DNA of 64,000 bases from Hippasteria phrygiana (taxonomy: Eukaryota > Echinodermata > Asteroidea > Valvatida > Goniasteridae): the NCBI GenBank assembly GCA_037893225.1, contig JAZGUH010000123.1, forward strand, positions 744,001 through 808,000, read 5' to 3'. This document shows, piece after piece, positions 31,167 through 42,867 of the stretch. The stretch's first letter is position 1, and every line of letters starts with the position of its first letter. The notes beneath the pieces were generated by a model, which saw only the letters and a program-made list of their open reading frames with translations, made no database searches and had not been told where the DNA came from. The translations under genes and the position numbers were made by a program.

Positions 31167-32900
31167 AGTGTACCGCACATATTCCAAATATTTCCCAATT
31201 TTCTTTCATAATCTAAAAGAACATACCACTGGCCACACTTAATTTTGGATAGAGCTAATTCAGCCTACTAATTCATACTCAAATGGTCGATTAAAGTCAC
31301 GTCATTTCCACCCAAAATGAATGTATTCAATTTACCCGTACTTGAGTATGTCTCTTTAACAAAAAGTGTACCGCACGCACATATTCTAAATATTTCCCAA
31401 TTTTCTTTCATAATCTAAAAGAACATACTACTGGCCACACTTAATTTTGGATAGAGATAATTCGGCTGAGTAATTAGTACTCAAATAGTAGATTAAAATC
31501 ACATTATTTTCCCTACAGGACGAATGTTTTGCAATTTACCCGTACTTGAGTATGCCTCTTTAACAAAAAGTGTACCGCACATATTCCAAATATTTCCCAA
31601 TTTTCTTTCCTAATCTGAAAGAACATACTCATGGGCAGACTTAATTTTGGATAGAGCTAATTCTGTTGTCTAATTAGTACTCAAATCGTCAATTAAAATC
31701 ACATCATTTTCCACCCAATATGAAAATATTTTAATTTACCCGTACTTGAGTATGTCTCTTTAACAAAAAGTGTACCGCACATATTCTAAATATTTCAAAA
31801 TTTTCTTTCATAATCTAAAAGAACATACCACTGGCCACACTTAATTTTGGATAGAGCTAATTTGGCAAACTAATTAGTACTGAAATCGTCATTTAAATTC
31901 ACGTCATTTTTAACATAATCTAAACGTATTGTAATTTACCGGACTTGAGTATGCCTCTTTAACAAAACATGTACCGCACATATTCTAAATATTTCCCAAT
32001 TTTCTTTTATAATCTAAAAGAACATACCACTGGCCACACTTAATTTTTGATAGAGCTAATTCAGCCTACTAATTCATACTCAAATGGTCGATTAAAGTCA
32101 CGTCATTTCCACCCAAAATGAATGTATTGTAATTTACCCGTACTTGAGTATGTCTCTTTAACAAAAAGTGTACCGCACATACTCCAAATATTTTCCTTTG
32201 ATAATTTAAAACAACATACCCCTGGCCACACTTAATTTTGGATAGAGATAATTCGGCTGACTAATTAGTACGCAAATAGTAGATTAAAATTACATTATTT
32301 TCCCTACAGGACGAATGTTTTGCAATTTACCCGTATATACTTGAGTATGCCTCTTTAACAAAAAGTGTACCGCACATATTTTAAATATTTCCCAATTTTC
32401 TTTCATAATCTGAAAGAACATACTCATGGGCAGACTTAATTTTGGATAGAGCTAATTCTGTTGTCTAATTCATGACTCAAATCGTCAATTAAAATCACAT
32501 CATTTTCCACCCAATATGAAAATATTGTAATTTACCCGTACTTGAGTCTGTCTCTTTAACAAAAAGTGTACCGCACATATTCTAAATAATTCCCAATTTT
32601 CTTTCATAATCTAAAAGAACATACCACTGGCCACACTTAATTTTGGATAGAGCTAATTTGGCAAACTAATTAGTACTGAAATCGTCATTTAAATTCACGT
32701 CATTTTTAACATAATCTGAACGTATTGTAATTTACCGGACTTGAGTATGCCTCTTTAACAAAAAATGTACCGCACATACTCTAAATATTTCCCAATTTTC
32801 TTTTATAATCTAAAAGAACATACCACTGGCCACACTTAATTTTGGATAGAGCTAATTCAGCCTACTAATTCATACTCAAATCGTCACGGTTTTCACGAAC
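31160..32900 (+). repeat. Left satellite array of giant element (~200-bp monomer, about 9 copies)
   Basis: The tag gtgtaccgcac recurs at about 31169, 31368, 31571, 31770, 31970, 32169, 32367, 32568 and 32766, a period close to 200 bp. Monomers fall into subtypes that recur in the same order about 1 kb apart (for example tctgttgtctaatt at 31663 and 32456), so higher-order duplication has occurred. The orientation is opposite to the right array. A detached monomer lies at 33466-33640. Confidence 0.9.
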
Positions 32901-33109
32901 AGACGAATTTTGCCTCTCCGCACTAAACTAAAGTTACAAGAAAATCAGGTTTTAAGCTGCTCACTTTTTAAATTGAAGATATTACCTGCGTTCATACCAC
33001 ATGTTGATTCAGTGTTGACACTATGTTAAAGTTCAGTTCTCGGTCTTTCACAAGTAATTGGCAGCTAAGCGATAAGTCAATTAATTACAGAGTTATTAAT
33101 TGATTAATA

Positions 33110-33475
33110 CATTTGTCTGTTCGTGAAAACTCAGAAGCGAGAAATGGCCCGTTTTGCCCCACAGAGTGTCAATTGTCTCTTCGTGAAAACCCAAAATCCA
33201 TTTTCTGGCAATTTTGCCCTTCATAGCCCTATTGTATTAACATGGAGTTCAAATTCGTCTCTTCGTGAAAACCCAAAATCCATTTTCTGGCAATTTTGCC
33301 CTTCACAGCCATACTGTATTAACACGGAGTTCAAATTCGTCTCTTCGTGAAAACCTAAAATCCATTTTCTGGCAATTTTGTCCTTCACAGACCTATTGTA
33401 ACATAGAGTTCTGAATTGGCTCTTCGTGAAAAACCGAAATCCATTTTCTGGCAATTTTGCCCTTCTAGGCCATAT
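33110..33475. repeat. Tandem repeat, ~60-82-bp unit, five copies
   Basis: tcgtgaaaac starts units at 33121, 33181, 33263, 33345 and 33423. Each contains caaaatccattttctggcaa or a variant. It is inserted in the left satellite array, separating the last monomer. Confidence 0.85.
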
Positions 33476-33839
33476 ATAATTCCCAATTTTCTTTCATGAT
33501 CTGAAAGAACATATACCTGGGCAGACTTAATTTTGGATAGAGCTAATTCAGCTTACTTATTAATACTCAAATGGTCGATTAAAATCACATTATTTTCCCT
33601 ACAGGACGAATGTATTGTAAATTACCCGTACTTCAGTATATGCCTCTGCAATTTTATTGAGTTAATGCACCTTGCATTCGATTGATATTTTTAGACATCT
33701 GTGTCTAAGTAATATATTCTGCAAGGTTCAGGTAATTCAAATGAAACTAATTATTAGCGATACTTGATTGCTGTATGAAATGACCATTGATATCATTATA
33801 AATAAATAAACATACAGGTCTTTCATCTGTCTCGACCCA

Positions 33840-34620
33840 TAGATTTTTAGATCTTTAGAGTATTGCTGTACGGTGTGGGGAGGAAGGTACATATCTCACG
33901 ACAATACCCTCAACAAATGTCTAAAAAGAGCCGCACGGATAATCCTTAAATGTACCTCCCTCACCCCCTCATGCTGATATGTTTGCCAGACTAAATTGGA
34001 TTCCTTTTAAAGAAAGAGTTCAGTCCAAAAAGGCTATCTTTGTTTTCAAAAGCCTTAACAAAATGACTCCTTTGTACATGACAAATCTGTTCACGCCACT
34101 TACAGTGATTCGTGAAACACGACAATCGACCCAAATGGCACTGAAAGTTCCTTTCGCCAAAAAGGAATGCTACGTGACAAGTTTCGCTGTGAGTGGTGCC
34201 AGTATATGGAATAATCTGCCTGAACAAATGAGAACCATAAACTCCTTAAGTACATTTAAATCGGAGCTACGTAAAGCCATCTATCAGTGATATTTCTGTC
34301 ATTTACGCTGATCTGCGGAGTTATAAACTTGGTTGCCAAAATACTTTGGAGCCGGATGGGAATTTCCCCTTGTTTTTCACCCTTGAAGGTTTTTTCGCGG
34401 GTTTTTCGCCCATCTCGTATATCAGGAATAGGCTTCTGGAGAGTTGAAAAGTTAACAGAAAATTGATTTATTTGTGTAAACATTATTGTATTTGTTTAAA
34501 TATTTTGTATGAATGTGTAAATATTCAGTTTTAACTAATAATATGCAGGGCCCCAATGGAAACCAGTTTTAAACTGTTTGGGCATACCCTGGGTAAAGAA
34601 ATGTAATAAATAAATAGATT
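33840..34620 (+). pseudogene. 3' end of a CR1/L2-type non-LTR retrotransposon
   Basis: Frames read EYCCTVWGG, TLNKCLKRAARIIL, then (from 33979) LNWIPFKERVQSKKAIFVFK, SLNKMTPLYMTNLF and SGASIWNNLPEQMRTINSLS, TFKSELRKAIYQ. This is the carboxy-terminal end of a non-LTR reverse transcriptase. The 3' region ends gggcataccctgggtaaaga and an ataaataaatagattgattga tail, typical of CR1/L2-like elements. The last 104 codons are uninterrupted, so the insertion is fairly young. 5' truncation is usual for such elements. Confidence 0.8.
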
Positions 34621-35434
34621 GATTGAGGCCAGCTCATCATTTTCCTTTATTGTACATGTAAAATGAACCATCTAAGCAATTTTCTCATTTTCTTTCAACA
34701 CGATTTGGAATTGTAAGCCTACGACTTATTTTAAACCTGCTATGTCCGTGCTGTGACTGAAACTTTAATCCTAAATTGAATTCCTCACTAACGCCTTATG
34801 AAAGCAAATTATTATTACATGTAAAAATACATACTACTCTTTCCACTAATTTATTTTATTCATAGAAATTATTTCTTTCTAATTATGTGTCACGCGCAAA
34901 GAATTATATAAGGTAGGAATTAGAAACGCCCAGCTCCTAATTTCGAAAGTGCGTTAAATTAATTTAAATTGTTAAAAAATTGTGTTAAATTAATCTTTGG
35001 CCCAGTTTCTTTGGAAATGTCTCATTGGAAAGCTCAAAACTTAATAATCCTTGCAATGTAGCAATGCAATTGAAATTTGTAAAAGGGTGATACAACCAGC
35101 ACGGACATGTAGCTTTAGAGTCTCCAACAATCCCCAAAAATGTTTTCATTCTTGATTGCTTGCGCACCTGTAACGCACACAAAAAAATCTGCCATCTGGT
35201 AACTTTCATTATTATTGGTCATGCTATACGCTGTAATAATTGTTTAAGATTTAAACACTCTTTAACGATTTTGTGCCAAATATGCGTTTTACGCTTAGTT
35301 TGTTTGTATGTGTAATTTATGATTAAAAGAAACGGCTAGACATTTCCTACTGCACAAGTCAAGATTGCAGTTTAACTGAAAATTTGATTGACCTTGTTCA
35401 GTATATTTATAAATAACGAGTTTCTTAAATATAG
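34621..35434. other. Non-coding part of giant element upstream of the C2H2 exon
   Basis: AT-rich, with no supported ORF. It should contain the promoter and any first exon of the transposase gene, but no clear TATA box or start codon is identified. Confidence 0.4.
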
Positions 35435-35608
35435 ACAAATGGACGTGACAAGTCTCCGTCAAGAAGTTGTCCCGTGAAAGGTGGAACACTACCAAACAAC
35501 TACCGTACGGGTCTGGATAATCACGTCTGTTGCTTCATATGCAATGCAGTATGCTGGGGTGAGGATAACTTCCTCGGTCATTTTCATGCGAGACACCGTG
35601 TGAAAAGG
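35435..35608 (+). CDS. C2H2 zinc-finger exon of the giant-element transposase gene
   Basis: It is bounded by an acceptor (tttcttaaatatag, ending 35434) and a perfect donor (agg/gtaagt at 35609). It is 174 bp, phase 0 at both ends, and open throughout. It encodes GGTLPNNYRTGLDNHVCCFI, then CNAVCWGEDNFLGHFHARH, a C-x2-C-x12-H-x4-H finger. There is no in-frame ATG, so it is an internal exon and an upstream exon with the start codon is still to be found. Splicing to 36769 joins ...RHRVKR to ESANTDN in frame. The finger likely helps recognise the element's ends or target DNA, by analogy with other transposases. Confidence 0.7.
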
Positions 35609-35754
35609 GTAAGTATTGAAGACGATATCTCCCCGAAAACCATGCCCAAACACTAAACATCTGGAAAACCAATGGCGAGGCTGACTGATTAGTCAGTCGG
35701 ATGGCAAGTCGGTCGGTATATAGCCATATAGCATAGCAATAAGCCTTTTCGCAC

Positions 35755-35982
35755 CAGTGGCGTAGCTAGGGGGGGGGGGGGGGGGTGCACGCCCTCCCCC
35801 CTAAAAAATCGTCGCCCCCGCAGTCGCCCCCCACTAAAAAATCCGCAAACGCAGAAAATAATAGCATTATAAAGAAAAATAACTGTGAGCGCGCCCCCCA
35901 CCCCAACTGTAACATCCAGCCCCCCCCCCCCCCAAAAAAAATCGCCCCCCCCCCTATGGAGACAACCCTGGCTACGCTGCTG
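35755..35982. mobile_element. hAT MITE with 8-bp target duplication TTTCGCAC
   Basis: TTTCGCAC flanks it (35747-35754 and 35983-35990). The ends cagtggcgtagctaggg and ccctggctacgctgctg are inverted. Slipped G and C tracts fill the interior. It lies in the intron of the giant-element gene, so it inserted after the gene was in place. Confidence 0.85.
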
Positions 35983-35990
35983 TTTCGCAC

Positions 35991-36768
35991 TAGACAAAAT
36001 CTCTGTTGACAACGTGATCTTGACTCATTTCGCCGAGCTATTTGCCTTCCCAAAATAGCAGCAAAAGACAGAGCGATTCGCATGCCATGTCATCAGACGT
36101 GAGAGGGGCCATTTTGTAGTTTTAAAAAAATTGCATTATGGGATTGGTTTTCGGCTGCAGTTCGCGCGCTTGCAACTGGGATTTCTAAGTTAAGTATTTA
36201 CGCATGCGCAGCGCCTAGCATGAGCCGTTCCTTAGTTAAAATTCTGTAATGTACTAAACTATAAAAATGCTATGACGTTCCGTTCTATTATAATGAATAA
36301 ACATGAATTTTCATAAAAACTAATTAATTATTCATGAAAATTGATACAGCCACGTACGGAAAAAACAACAAGCGAGCCGCGGCCCGGCTATAGTCTTGTT
36401 CACAGACCAAAATATTCTGACTATTTCTGATGATTATTAGATAATATACAGGGAATCTTCAGGTCAGAGAACCAGACTACGGCCCGGCCCGACTGCGCGT
36501 CAAGTGTGAAACGTTCATGCCCAACCCCATGAGGGCGAGCTCGCCCCGAGGTTGGCTGAGGTAGGTTTGCTCGAAACAATTGAAACGACGCGGTGTTGAA
36601 CTCGGGGGTGAAAACGCCGGGGCGGCCCCTTGAGTTCACCCGGGGTTGGTTCGGCGCTCTAATGTGAAAATGCCTCATTATTCGATAACGTTAATGACAT
36701 GAACTTTTGAAATTGCATGTATTTTCTAGTAGTGTATTCTTACTCCAATCATTATGTTCCTTTTGCAG
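35991..36768 (+). other. Rest of the intron between the C2H2 and large exons
   Basis: A CpG-containing stretch (36440-36660, for example ccccgaggttggctgaggta and cacccggggttggttcggcg) looks like another repeat but has no paired ends here. The acceptor ctccaatcattatgttcctt-ttgcag ends at 36768. Confidence 0.5.
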
Positions 36769-38543
36769 GAATCAGCAAACACCGACAACGAAACAGGGGG
36801 AGGTCGGAAAAAGCAAACCGCAGAGGCAAAGGTACAACGTATGGCAAGGGTTCTAGGTCAGACTCTCGAGGAGTATCCAGCAGATGACAATTACATCAAC
36901 ATATCAGATAATACCATGTTCAATTTGCGACAGGCCATTCAATCATTCAGAAAGCCTAATTGCCACAAATTAGTTCAAATTATGTGGAAAAATAATCGGC
37001 TAGGTCTAAGGGAGAAGGTCCGTACTTTTTTAGTAACAAATAGGCCAACAGAACACCATTCTTTTCCTGAACACAGAAATTATAATGCAACTGGTGTTAA
37101 AGATGCAAAGCCAAAGGAGGGTCGTACCAGTGCATCTGATTCTGAACAAGGTCGTGTCAAAGATTCAAAGCCAAAAGAAGGTCATATCACTACGTCTGAA
37201 TCTGAGCAGGGTCGTGTCAAAGATTCAAAGCCAAAAGAGGGTCCTACCACTACGTCTGAATCAGAATTAACGGATACTTCACTAGGCCTGCATGAAGCGA
37301 CACTATCTCATGAATTCCGAACCGATCATAATGCGAAGCCTCTAAGTAATTCTCTGGTTTTAAAGAATTCATTAAATTCCCTAAAATTGTACTGCATTTG
37401 CCGGCAACCCCATAATGATTCTAGAAGCATGATTGCTTGCGATAATTGCGATAAGTGGTACCATTACCAATGTATAGACCTGGAACCAGAATCACGACGA
37501 AAGTCGTATTTGGATAAAGTCTATTTTTATTGCGGGTTAGATGGTTGTAATGAAGGCGTAAGGATATTTACTTGCTGTAGGACTACAGCCATGGCCAGTT
37601 CTTCAGTTGCTGAGGAACTCGACAGTATTGGCAATCAAAAGCCAAAATTACCGACTTATCAGTTAGACGATAGATCCAAGGTAATAGACTGGATTCAGAC
37701 CAGTTCTAATGATTTTGTGGATGGTTTACACAGTTATCACTCATTATCCATCAACTTCTCTCAAGATCTGTCACCCATTCCCTCTAAATCCAATGAAAAC
37801 CCAATCTTTGTAAAATCGTCTGATGTTAAAGTTGAACATGAAAATGATACCACTGGCTCGGAGAGTAAAAATTGTAGATCGACAAGTTTATCACAAAAAA
37901 CATTTCGGATGTCGACCGAAATGCAGTCAGGGTCTTGTAGCCGCTCATCAAAATTGTCAGAAACAATACCACAAGACGTAGATTTCAGCGGTAGCTATGA
38001 AAATGAATCCACGCATAACAGTTACGGTAATGAAATCGAAGATATTTTGCCTGATGATGTCAGGAGAGACATGTACACGCAAAATGAAAATACATGTAAT
38101 AGCAACGAACTAAATACATTCTGGGCAATTAAATTACCTTCAAAAACAAAGTGTTTTTTCTATGTTGATAGGTCAGAATGGAAGAAGCTTAAACATCAAC
38201 AAAATGGTAATACATTACCAAGATCTTGGATTCATATATTTGTGAAAGGACTCAAGAAACTACATCCGTGTTGCTCTGTTCAGTTCAGACGCCACTACGT
38301 TTCTTCAAAATCAGGCAAACATGCGTTCCGGACAGATGGGTATTGCAACTTCAGTGATTGTGGTGTTAAATTTCAATTGGTAATGGAAACTGAAAGTGAT
38401 TTAAAAGTTAATGTTTCATTCACAGGGAAAGTTAAACACCAAAAATATGAGCGGAGGGCAAGATTTGTTAGAAATACTCAACGAGAAGCACTGAAAGACG
38501 TTCTGAAGTACAAAAACCAAGGCGTGAACATCTGGACAACCTG
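36769..38543 (+). CDS. Giant-element transposase gene, part A: PHD finger and zinc-binding N-terminal half
   Basis: The large exon starts after an acceptor at 36768. Sections in order: a helical region (MARVLGQTLEEYPADD, HKLVQIMWKNNRLGL); a spacer of three 20-residue repeats; a PHD finger (YCICRQPHND, IACDNCDKWYHYQCI, YFYCGLDGC) with full Cys4-His-Cys3 spacing; a long acidic, Ser-rich linker; and a domain WIHIFVKGLKKLHPCCSVQF, RRHYVSSKSGKHAFRTDGY, CNFSDC. That last domain resembles the FLYWCH/WRKY-GCM1-type zinc domains found in front of MULE transposases. PHD fingers read histone tails, so the protein may target chromatin (inference). The frame ends at 38541-38543. A second frame open upstream of it carries on the protein, so a single-base indel near 38515 is likely. 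Confidence 0.75.
37096..37275 (+). repeat. 60-bp in-frame coding repeat, three copies
   Basis: The unit encodes KDSKPKEG-x-TTSESEQGRV (20 residues) three times with few changes. It keeps the frame of the PHD protein and lies in its disordered spacer. Confidence 0.9.
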
Positions 38544-40939
38544 AAATCTTTAAACGACAAAAAATTCATGTCAGGCTGTCGAGATGAAGCTCCCAAAAAG
38601 GAAGTTTTATACAAAATCTCAAGCGAAGCTAAGAAATTTTCTGATTCAACTGAAAATGAGATACAGGCTTTATTGAATTTAATTCACACGCAATCAGATT
38701 CTAGCAGACGCTTCCCCGGCATTTTGCGACAGGTCTGTTTATCCCCTTCATACCTAATTTTGTACTCGCAAGACAGCGTTAAAATTTATCATCAAATTTC
38801 ATCAAGGGACATTGTCTATCTAGATGCAACCGGATCAATCATTCGAAACAATTCAGCCTTGTCGAGAACTAAAAAGTACCAATTATATGATCTTGTAATT
38901 CGCCATCCGATCAAAGGCTCTCCCCCCTTTGTAATAGCCTCTCTGCTAAGTGCAGAGCATAATGCTGTCATAATCTCGTACTTTTTGCAATGTTTTCTGC
39001 ACTCGGAGCAATGCCTGTATGGTCATCGTGGGGTAAAACCACCCTTATTGCTTATGATAGATGGCAGTTCGACATTACTGCTCGCCAGTTTGAGGGCATT
39101 CAATTGCGAAACTGTATCTGAGTATTTGAACCGATGTTACAGAATCGCAACCGGATGTGCAAAAGATGACGATTTCAACAAGACGATAATTCACTGTTGT
39201 GCCAGCCATTTCATAAAGAACGCTGCAAAAATGTGCCGGAAATATTATCAGTCAAACTTCCGAGATGCTATGTACTGCTGGATAGGAGCGCTCCTGCAGT
39301 CAAGCAATCTAACTTCAATGGATCAAATCGTCGAATCAATCACGATTTTAACACACTCAAAATTTACAACTGGCCTTGTGAAAATGCATTACCAAAGGCT
39401 GCAATGCCAGGTTGAAAAAAATGACGACGATGCATTTGATGATACGTTCAACGAAGAGGGGAAACCTGAAAATAATGAAGACGAATCTGTTGTAAATGAA
39501 GCATTTGCTAATCAAGGTGAATTAGGAAATTTGGATATGTCCCAGGATGAATACATAAAAAAATCACCGAATTCACCTTTCAAATTGCACTTCAACAAGA
39601 TCGTTGAAAAAGCCATTCGCCGAGTTAATAGGCAAAACCTACTCCTTAAAGGGTCTTTGAATTTGACTAATAATGCATACTTTGGCATCGAATTCCTTAA
39701 TTACTTAATAGAATATTCTATCCCAAACATACCAAATTGGTCGGCACTTATGACTCATGATTTAGGTAGACATGGACATTCTGAAGCATATACAAATTAT
39801 TCAAAGATGTTCAACAATCTCAAGAAATCGAAATTTCAAAATCTGACATCAGACAATCGAACGCAAGGAATCATTGAAAAGAGTATGCAGGAGGTTAAAA
39901 GAACAAAACTAATTTATGAAAGATGTCAGAAAATCATTGATTTTGTTCATATTTATGAACGGGACATGTTGCCGCTCCAAAGAGAATTTTGTGAAGCGTT
40001 TTGTACAAAGAAGAAAAACCTAAAAACTGCACAAATGGCGACAGAGACTTGGTCGAAACGTTTCAGAACTAGCACTCCAACCAGAAAGGGTGTCTACCTT
40101 ACACCCCCAAAAAATGGGCTTCACTTTAAAGACAAGCCGAAGGGAAAACGCTCCAGAAAAAATATAAATCACACAAATGATTCAGACAGTGCAAAAGAAA
40201 AGAACATTCCATCACCGCCCAAAAAACAAAAAGACGGTGTCAAAAAAAAGGGTAACAAAAAAGAAGAAATAATTCCAGGTGTAAATCAACAAGTTTTAAA
40301 TCTGGAAAGGGGTATTTATAATAACAGTGTATCTTGTTGGTGGATAGCCACAATCCAAGCAATGAAGCAGTTCATATACTCATCTCAACTCGGTGTCGGC
40401 AAATTTCAGGGGAGTGATGTTTTTCTCTGGCGACAACTTATCACGGCACTCTTTCAAACTTTAGGAATGGAGACAAGCAATGCAGTTCCATACCACAGCA
40501 TTCAACCACTCGTAAGAGAGTGCGCGGTGCAAATGAAAGTAGATTGCCGTCAACAACAAGATGCTGCCGAGTTTTATTCGCGTCTTATGGTGCCTTTTCT
40601 GAGAGGTTCCTGCTTAACAAATGAGGTGGAACTTTCAAAAAGCGTGATGTGCCTTAATTGCAATGAAAGTCATGTTGTGGAGAATTCGACATCAGGTGTA
40701 TTGCCTGTTGCCGTCCACAACAGTAGTCTAGATAAATGTTTGCAGGCGTTCTTCGACGACGAAATTGTCGAGGGCTTAGAATGTGATCTGTGTGGGCACA
40801 AAGAATGCAAGAAAATGATTGTTTCTCGTATCGTCAATTGTCCCTCGTTATTAGTCGTGCAACTAAAGCGTTTTCGTGTTTCCACGCAAGGGCAAAATAA
40901 AATCTCGGCAGACGTTACTCCAAATAATTATGGTACTTG
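38526..40939 (+). CDS. Giant-element transposase gene, part B: MULE-like transposase and USP N-half
   Basis: The frame is open from upstream of 38526 (EHLDNLKSLNDKKFMSGCRD). The RNase-H-fold transposase core has IVYLDATGSI (first Asp), LLLMIDGSSTLLLASLRAFN (second Asp) and IIHCCASHFIKNA (C-x2-H, as in MULE transposases). The acidic third residue is not placed with certainty. A basic linker (RSRKNINH..., PPKKQKDGVKKKGNKKEE) follows, and then a USP domain: the Cys box YNNSVSCWWIATIQAM, CRQQQDAAEFYSRLM, a zinc-ribbon C-x2-C pair, and LLVVQLKRFRV. USPs remove ubiquitin. This would be a transposase carrying its own deubiquitinase. The frame ends at 40938-40940, in the middle of the USP fold; the rest continues in another frame. 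Confidence 0.75.
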
Positions 40940-42045
40940 ATTTATCAAGGTTTTGTTTGAATAAAACTCCATCATTTTACAAACTGCGTGCGGTTGTGGC
41001 ACACGATGGTGTTTCATTGGAAAGTGGGCATTATCGAACCTTCGTCAGGAATAAATCCGGTACCGCCATTGTAGAATTCAACGACGAAAAGGTTCATGAA
41101 TTAAGCGTTATGGATTTCACAGGACAAGTTTCCCAAAATGGGTATTTGTTTTTTTATGAACAGATTAATCCAAACACAAATGATGTTTCAGAATTCAATG
41201 CACCTATCGATCATCGTTTCATTGTAAGCGAAAGGGAGGAAGAATTTATCAGAATTCTGTGGGCATCATTAGATGAAAAGAACTTACACAGTGTTGCTGT
41301 AAGGGATGATGAAACCAAAAATTATTTGTCATTCCATCAACTGGCAATGATCAATAGCAATCCAAAACCTTCCGTTTTGAAGCGCTTAAAAGCCATCTAT
41401 CAATACTACCACCAGGGTTGGTTGAGTGAAGTAGTAGTTGATTTCTATTTAGCCCAGTTATGTCAAATAGCGAATAAAGACAAAAACCACAGGAAATTTG
41501 GGGTTGTAGAGTGTAGGGATACGATGAAAATCGTGAATAAGCAACACACACTCCAGACATTGCAAATAGTCTCAAAAAAATGCTACCACGACGAGAACTT
41601 CTGTGATGTCATGCTTTTCCCGCTTCTTGAAAACAGGCATTTCACTCTGTATGTTATGAACAATCTGGAGTCCAAGCTGATCTGCTATGATTCAATGAGT
41701 TGTAACAGAGACAACAGACAAAAAATGGTAAATTGTGCAAGTTGCTTTTTCGAATTCTTCAAAAATGGTACTTCTAACAGATATTGGAGCAAAATGCCTG
41801 GAGTTTTCCAGGCCCATCGAACGGTTCCTGTACAGCCTGCGCCATGTCCGCAGCAAAAAGATTCCGCTAGCTGTGGTGTGTTTTGTTGTTTGTTTGCGGA
41901 ATACATATGCTTTGCTGAGAAACAAATCCAACAAAATGATAATGCTGACGTGTTGAGACTCTATATCACTTTGCAATTGATTAAGAGATCAAGGATTATT
42001 GACCCAGAATTACACAGATTATTCTTGGCGTTCATCAATGAGTAA
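40876..42045 (+). CDS. Giant-element transposase gene, part C: USP C-half and Ulp1/SENP-type protease
   Basis: The domain resumes at about 40935 with LDLSRFCLNKTPSFYKLRAV, the USP His box SLESGHYRTFV and EFNDEKVHEL, so the Cys, His and Asn/Asp of the USP triad are all present across parts B and C. A Ulp1/C48 domain then follows: GWLSEVVVDFYLAQL, LLENRHFTLYVMNN (His), LICYDSMS (Asp), and CPQQKDSASCGVFCC (Gln and Cys). Its triad is complete as well. Ulp1-type enzymes cleave SUMO or SUMO-like precursors and are known in several transposon families. Finding a USP and a Ulp1 domain in one transposase is unusual. The 40876 ATG is a shadow start; the real junction is a one-base shift near 40930. The stop is at 42043-42045. 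Confidence 0.75.
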   Translation: MFPRKGKIKSRQTLLQIIMVLDLSRFCLNKTPSFYKLRAVVAHDGVSLESGHYRTFVRNKSGTAIVEFNDEKVHELSVMDFTGQVSQNGYLFFYEQINPNTNDVSEFNAPIDHRFIVSEREEEFIRILWASLDEKNLHSVAVRDDETKNYLSFHQLAMINSNPKPSVLKRLKAIYQYYHQGWLSEVVVDFYLAQLCQIANKDKNHRKFGVVECRDTMKIVNKQHTLQTLQIVSKKCYHDENFCDVMLFPLLENRHFTLYVMNNLESKLICYDSMSCNRDNRQKMVNCASCFFEFFKNGTSNRYWSKMPGVFQAHRTVPVQPAPCPQQKDSASCGVFCCLFAEYICFAEKQIQQNDNADVLRLYITLQLIKRSRIIDPELHRLFLAFINE

Positions 42046-42859
42046 TGTATATGGATCTGTTTGTAGCTACTTGTGGTAAATTGACTCCTTCCATTCTGTC
42101 ATTACAATTCTGTAACGATTTTACATGTACAACAATGTAATGTTTAAGACCCGCTAACGTCTATTGGGAAAAAGGGAAGCATCTTCGAGAGAAAGTGTTA
42201 ATAATCAAAATATTTGGTACAATTTTGTTGCAAAATCTATCTTTCTTGGTTCGATTATTAGGCCTATATTTAAAAACAAAAAGTGTAATTTTGACAAAGA
42301 AACTAACTAGCGTTTCTGCGGTAGACTAGTTTCATTTTATCCAAGTATTTTGGGGGATGAACCTATAGACCACCTCTGACAAAGAAGTGACAATGATAGG
42401 AGGGGATATACCACCACCCTCTCAATTTACACCCGTGGAATGGAAGAGTCATTTAAAATCACAATGTGGCGAAGTTTTGTATTGTTTTGAAAGAGTTAAT
42501 TCTGCATGCTTAAATGTTTTTTAAATAATGGATTGTGCATCAACCGTTGAAATAATTTATTGACCCATAACTTTTAGTGCTTAGCCATACATGTTATGAC
42601 TTGTATTCGTTCGTACGAGTTACATCCTATCTTGACATCAAAATGTTTTTAGCCATTGGGGGTTACAAGTTACAACTGCAAGACATGTTCAGCTATCCTA
42701 TGAGAAATTGGAATACTTGGGGTAAATGTAGTTTTTATAGTTTGAATGACGTACCGGTAATTCAGAGGCCGGGACTCCCGCCGTATGTGTCACATGAGCT
42801 ATGCGCGGGTTATTCAAATCATGGATGTATTGTGCAAATGATGCAATGATGCATTGCTG
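42046..42859. other. Spacer between the two genes of the giant element
   Basis: AT-rich 3' region of the transposase gene. The frame 42577-42849 has no recognised motif. No convincing AATAAA is placed near the stop. Confidence 0.4.
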
Positions 42860-42867
42860 TATAAAAG
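42860..42867 (+). promoter_or_regulatory. TATA box for the CCHC gene
   Basis: tataaaag sits about 30 bp before aattcaattcaggcc (possible start near 42890) and about 145 bp before the CCHC exon. Motif and spacing are good; the role is inferred. Confidence 0.5.

Noticed and set aside
31160..32900. CRISPR array
   Set aside because: About 200-bp head-to-tail monomers without unique spacers in an intron-bearing animal genome are a satellite, not CRISPR.
42577..42849. 90-residue ORF between the two genes of the giant element
   Set aside because: No motif, and it overlaps the region just before the TATA box; probably chance.
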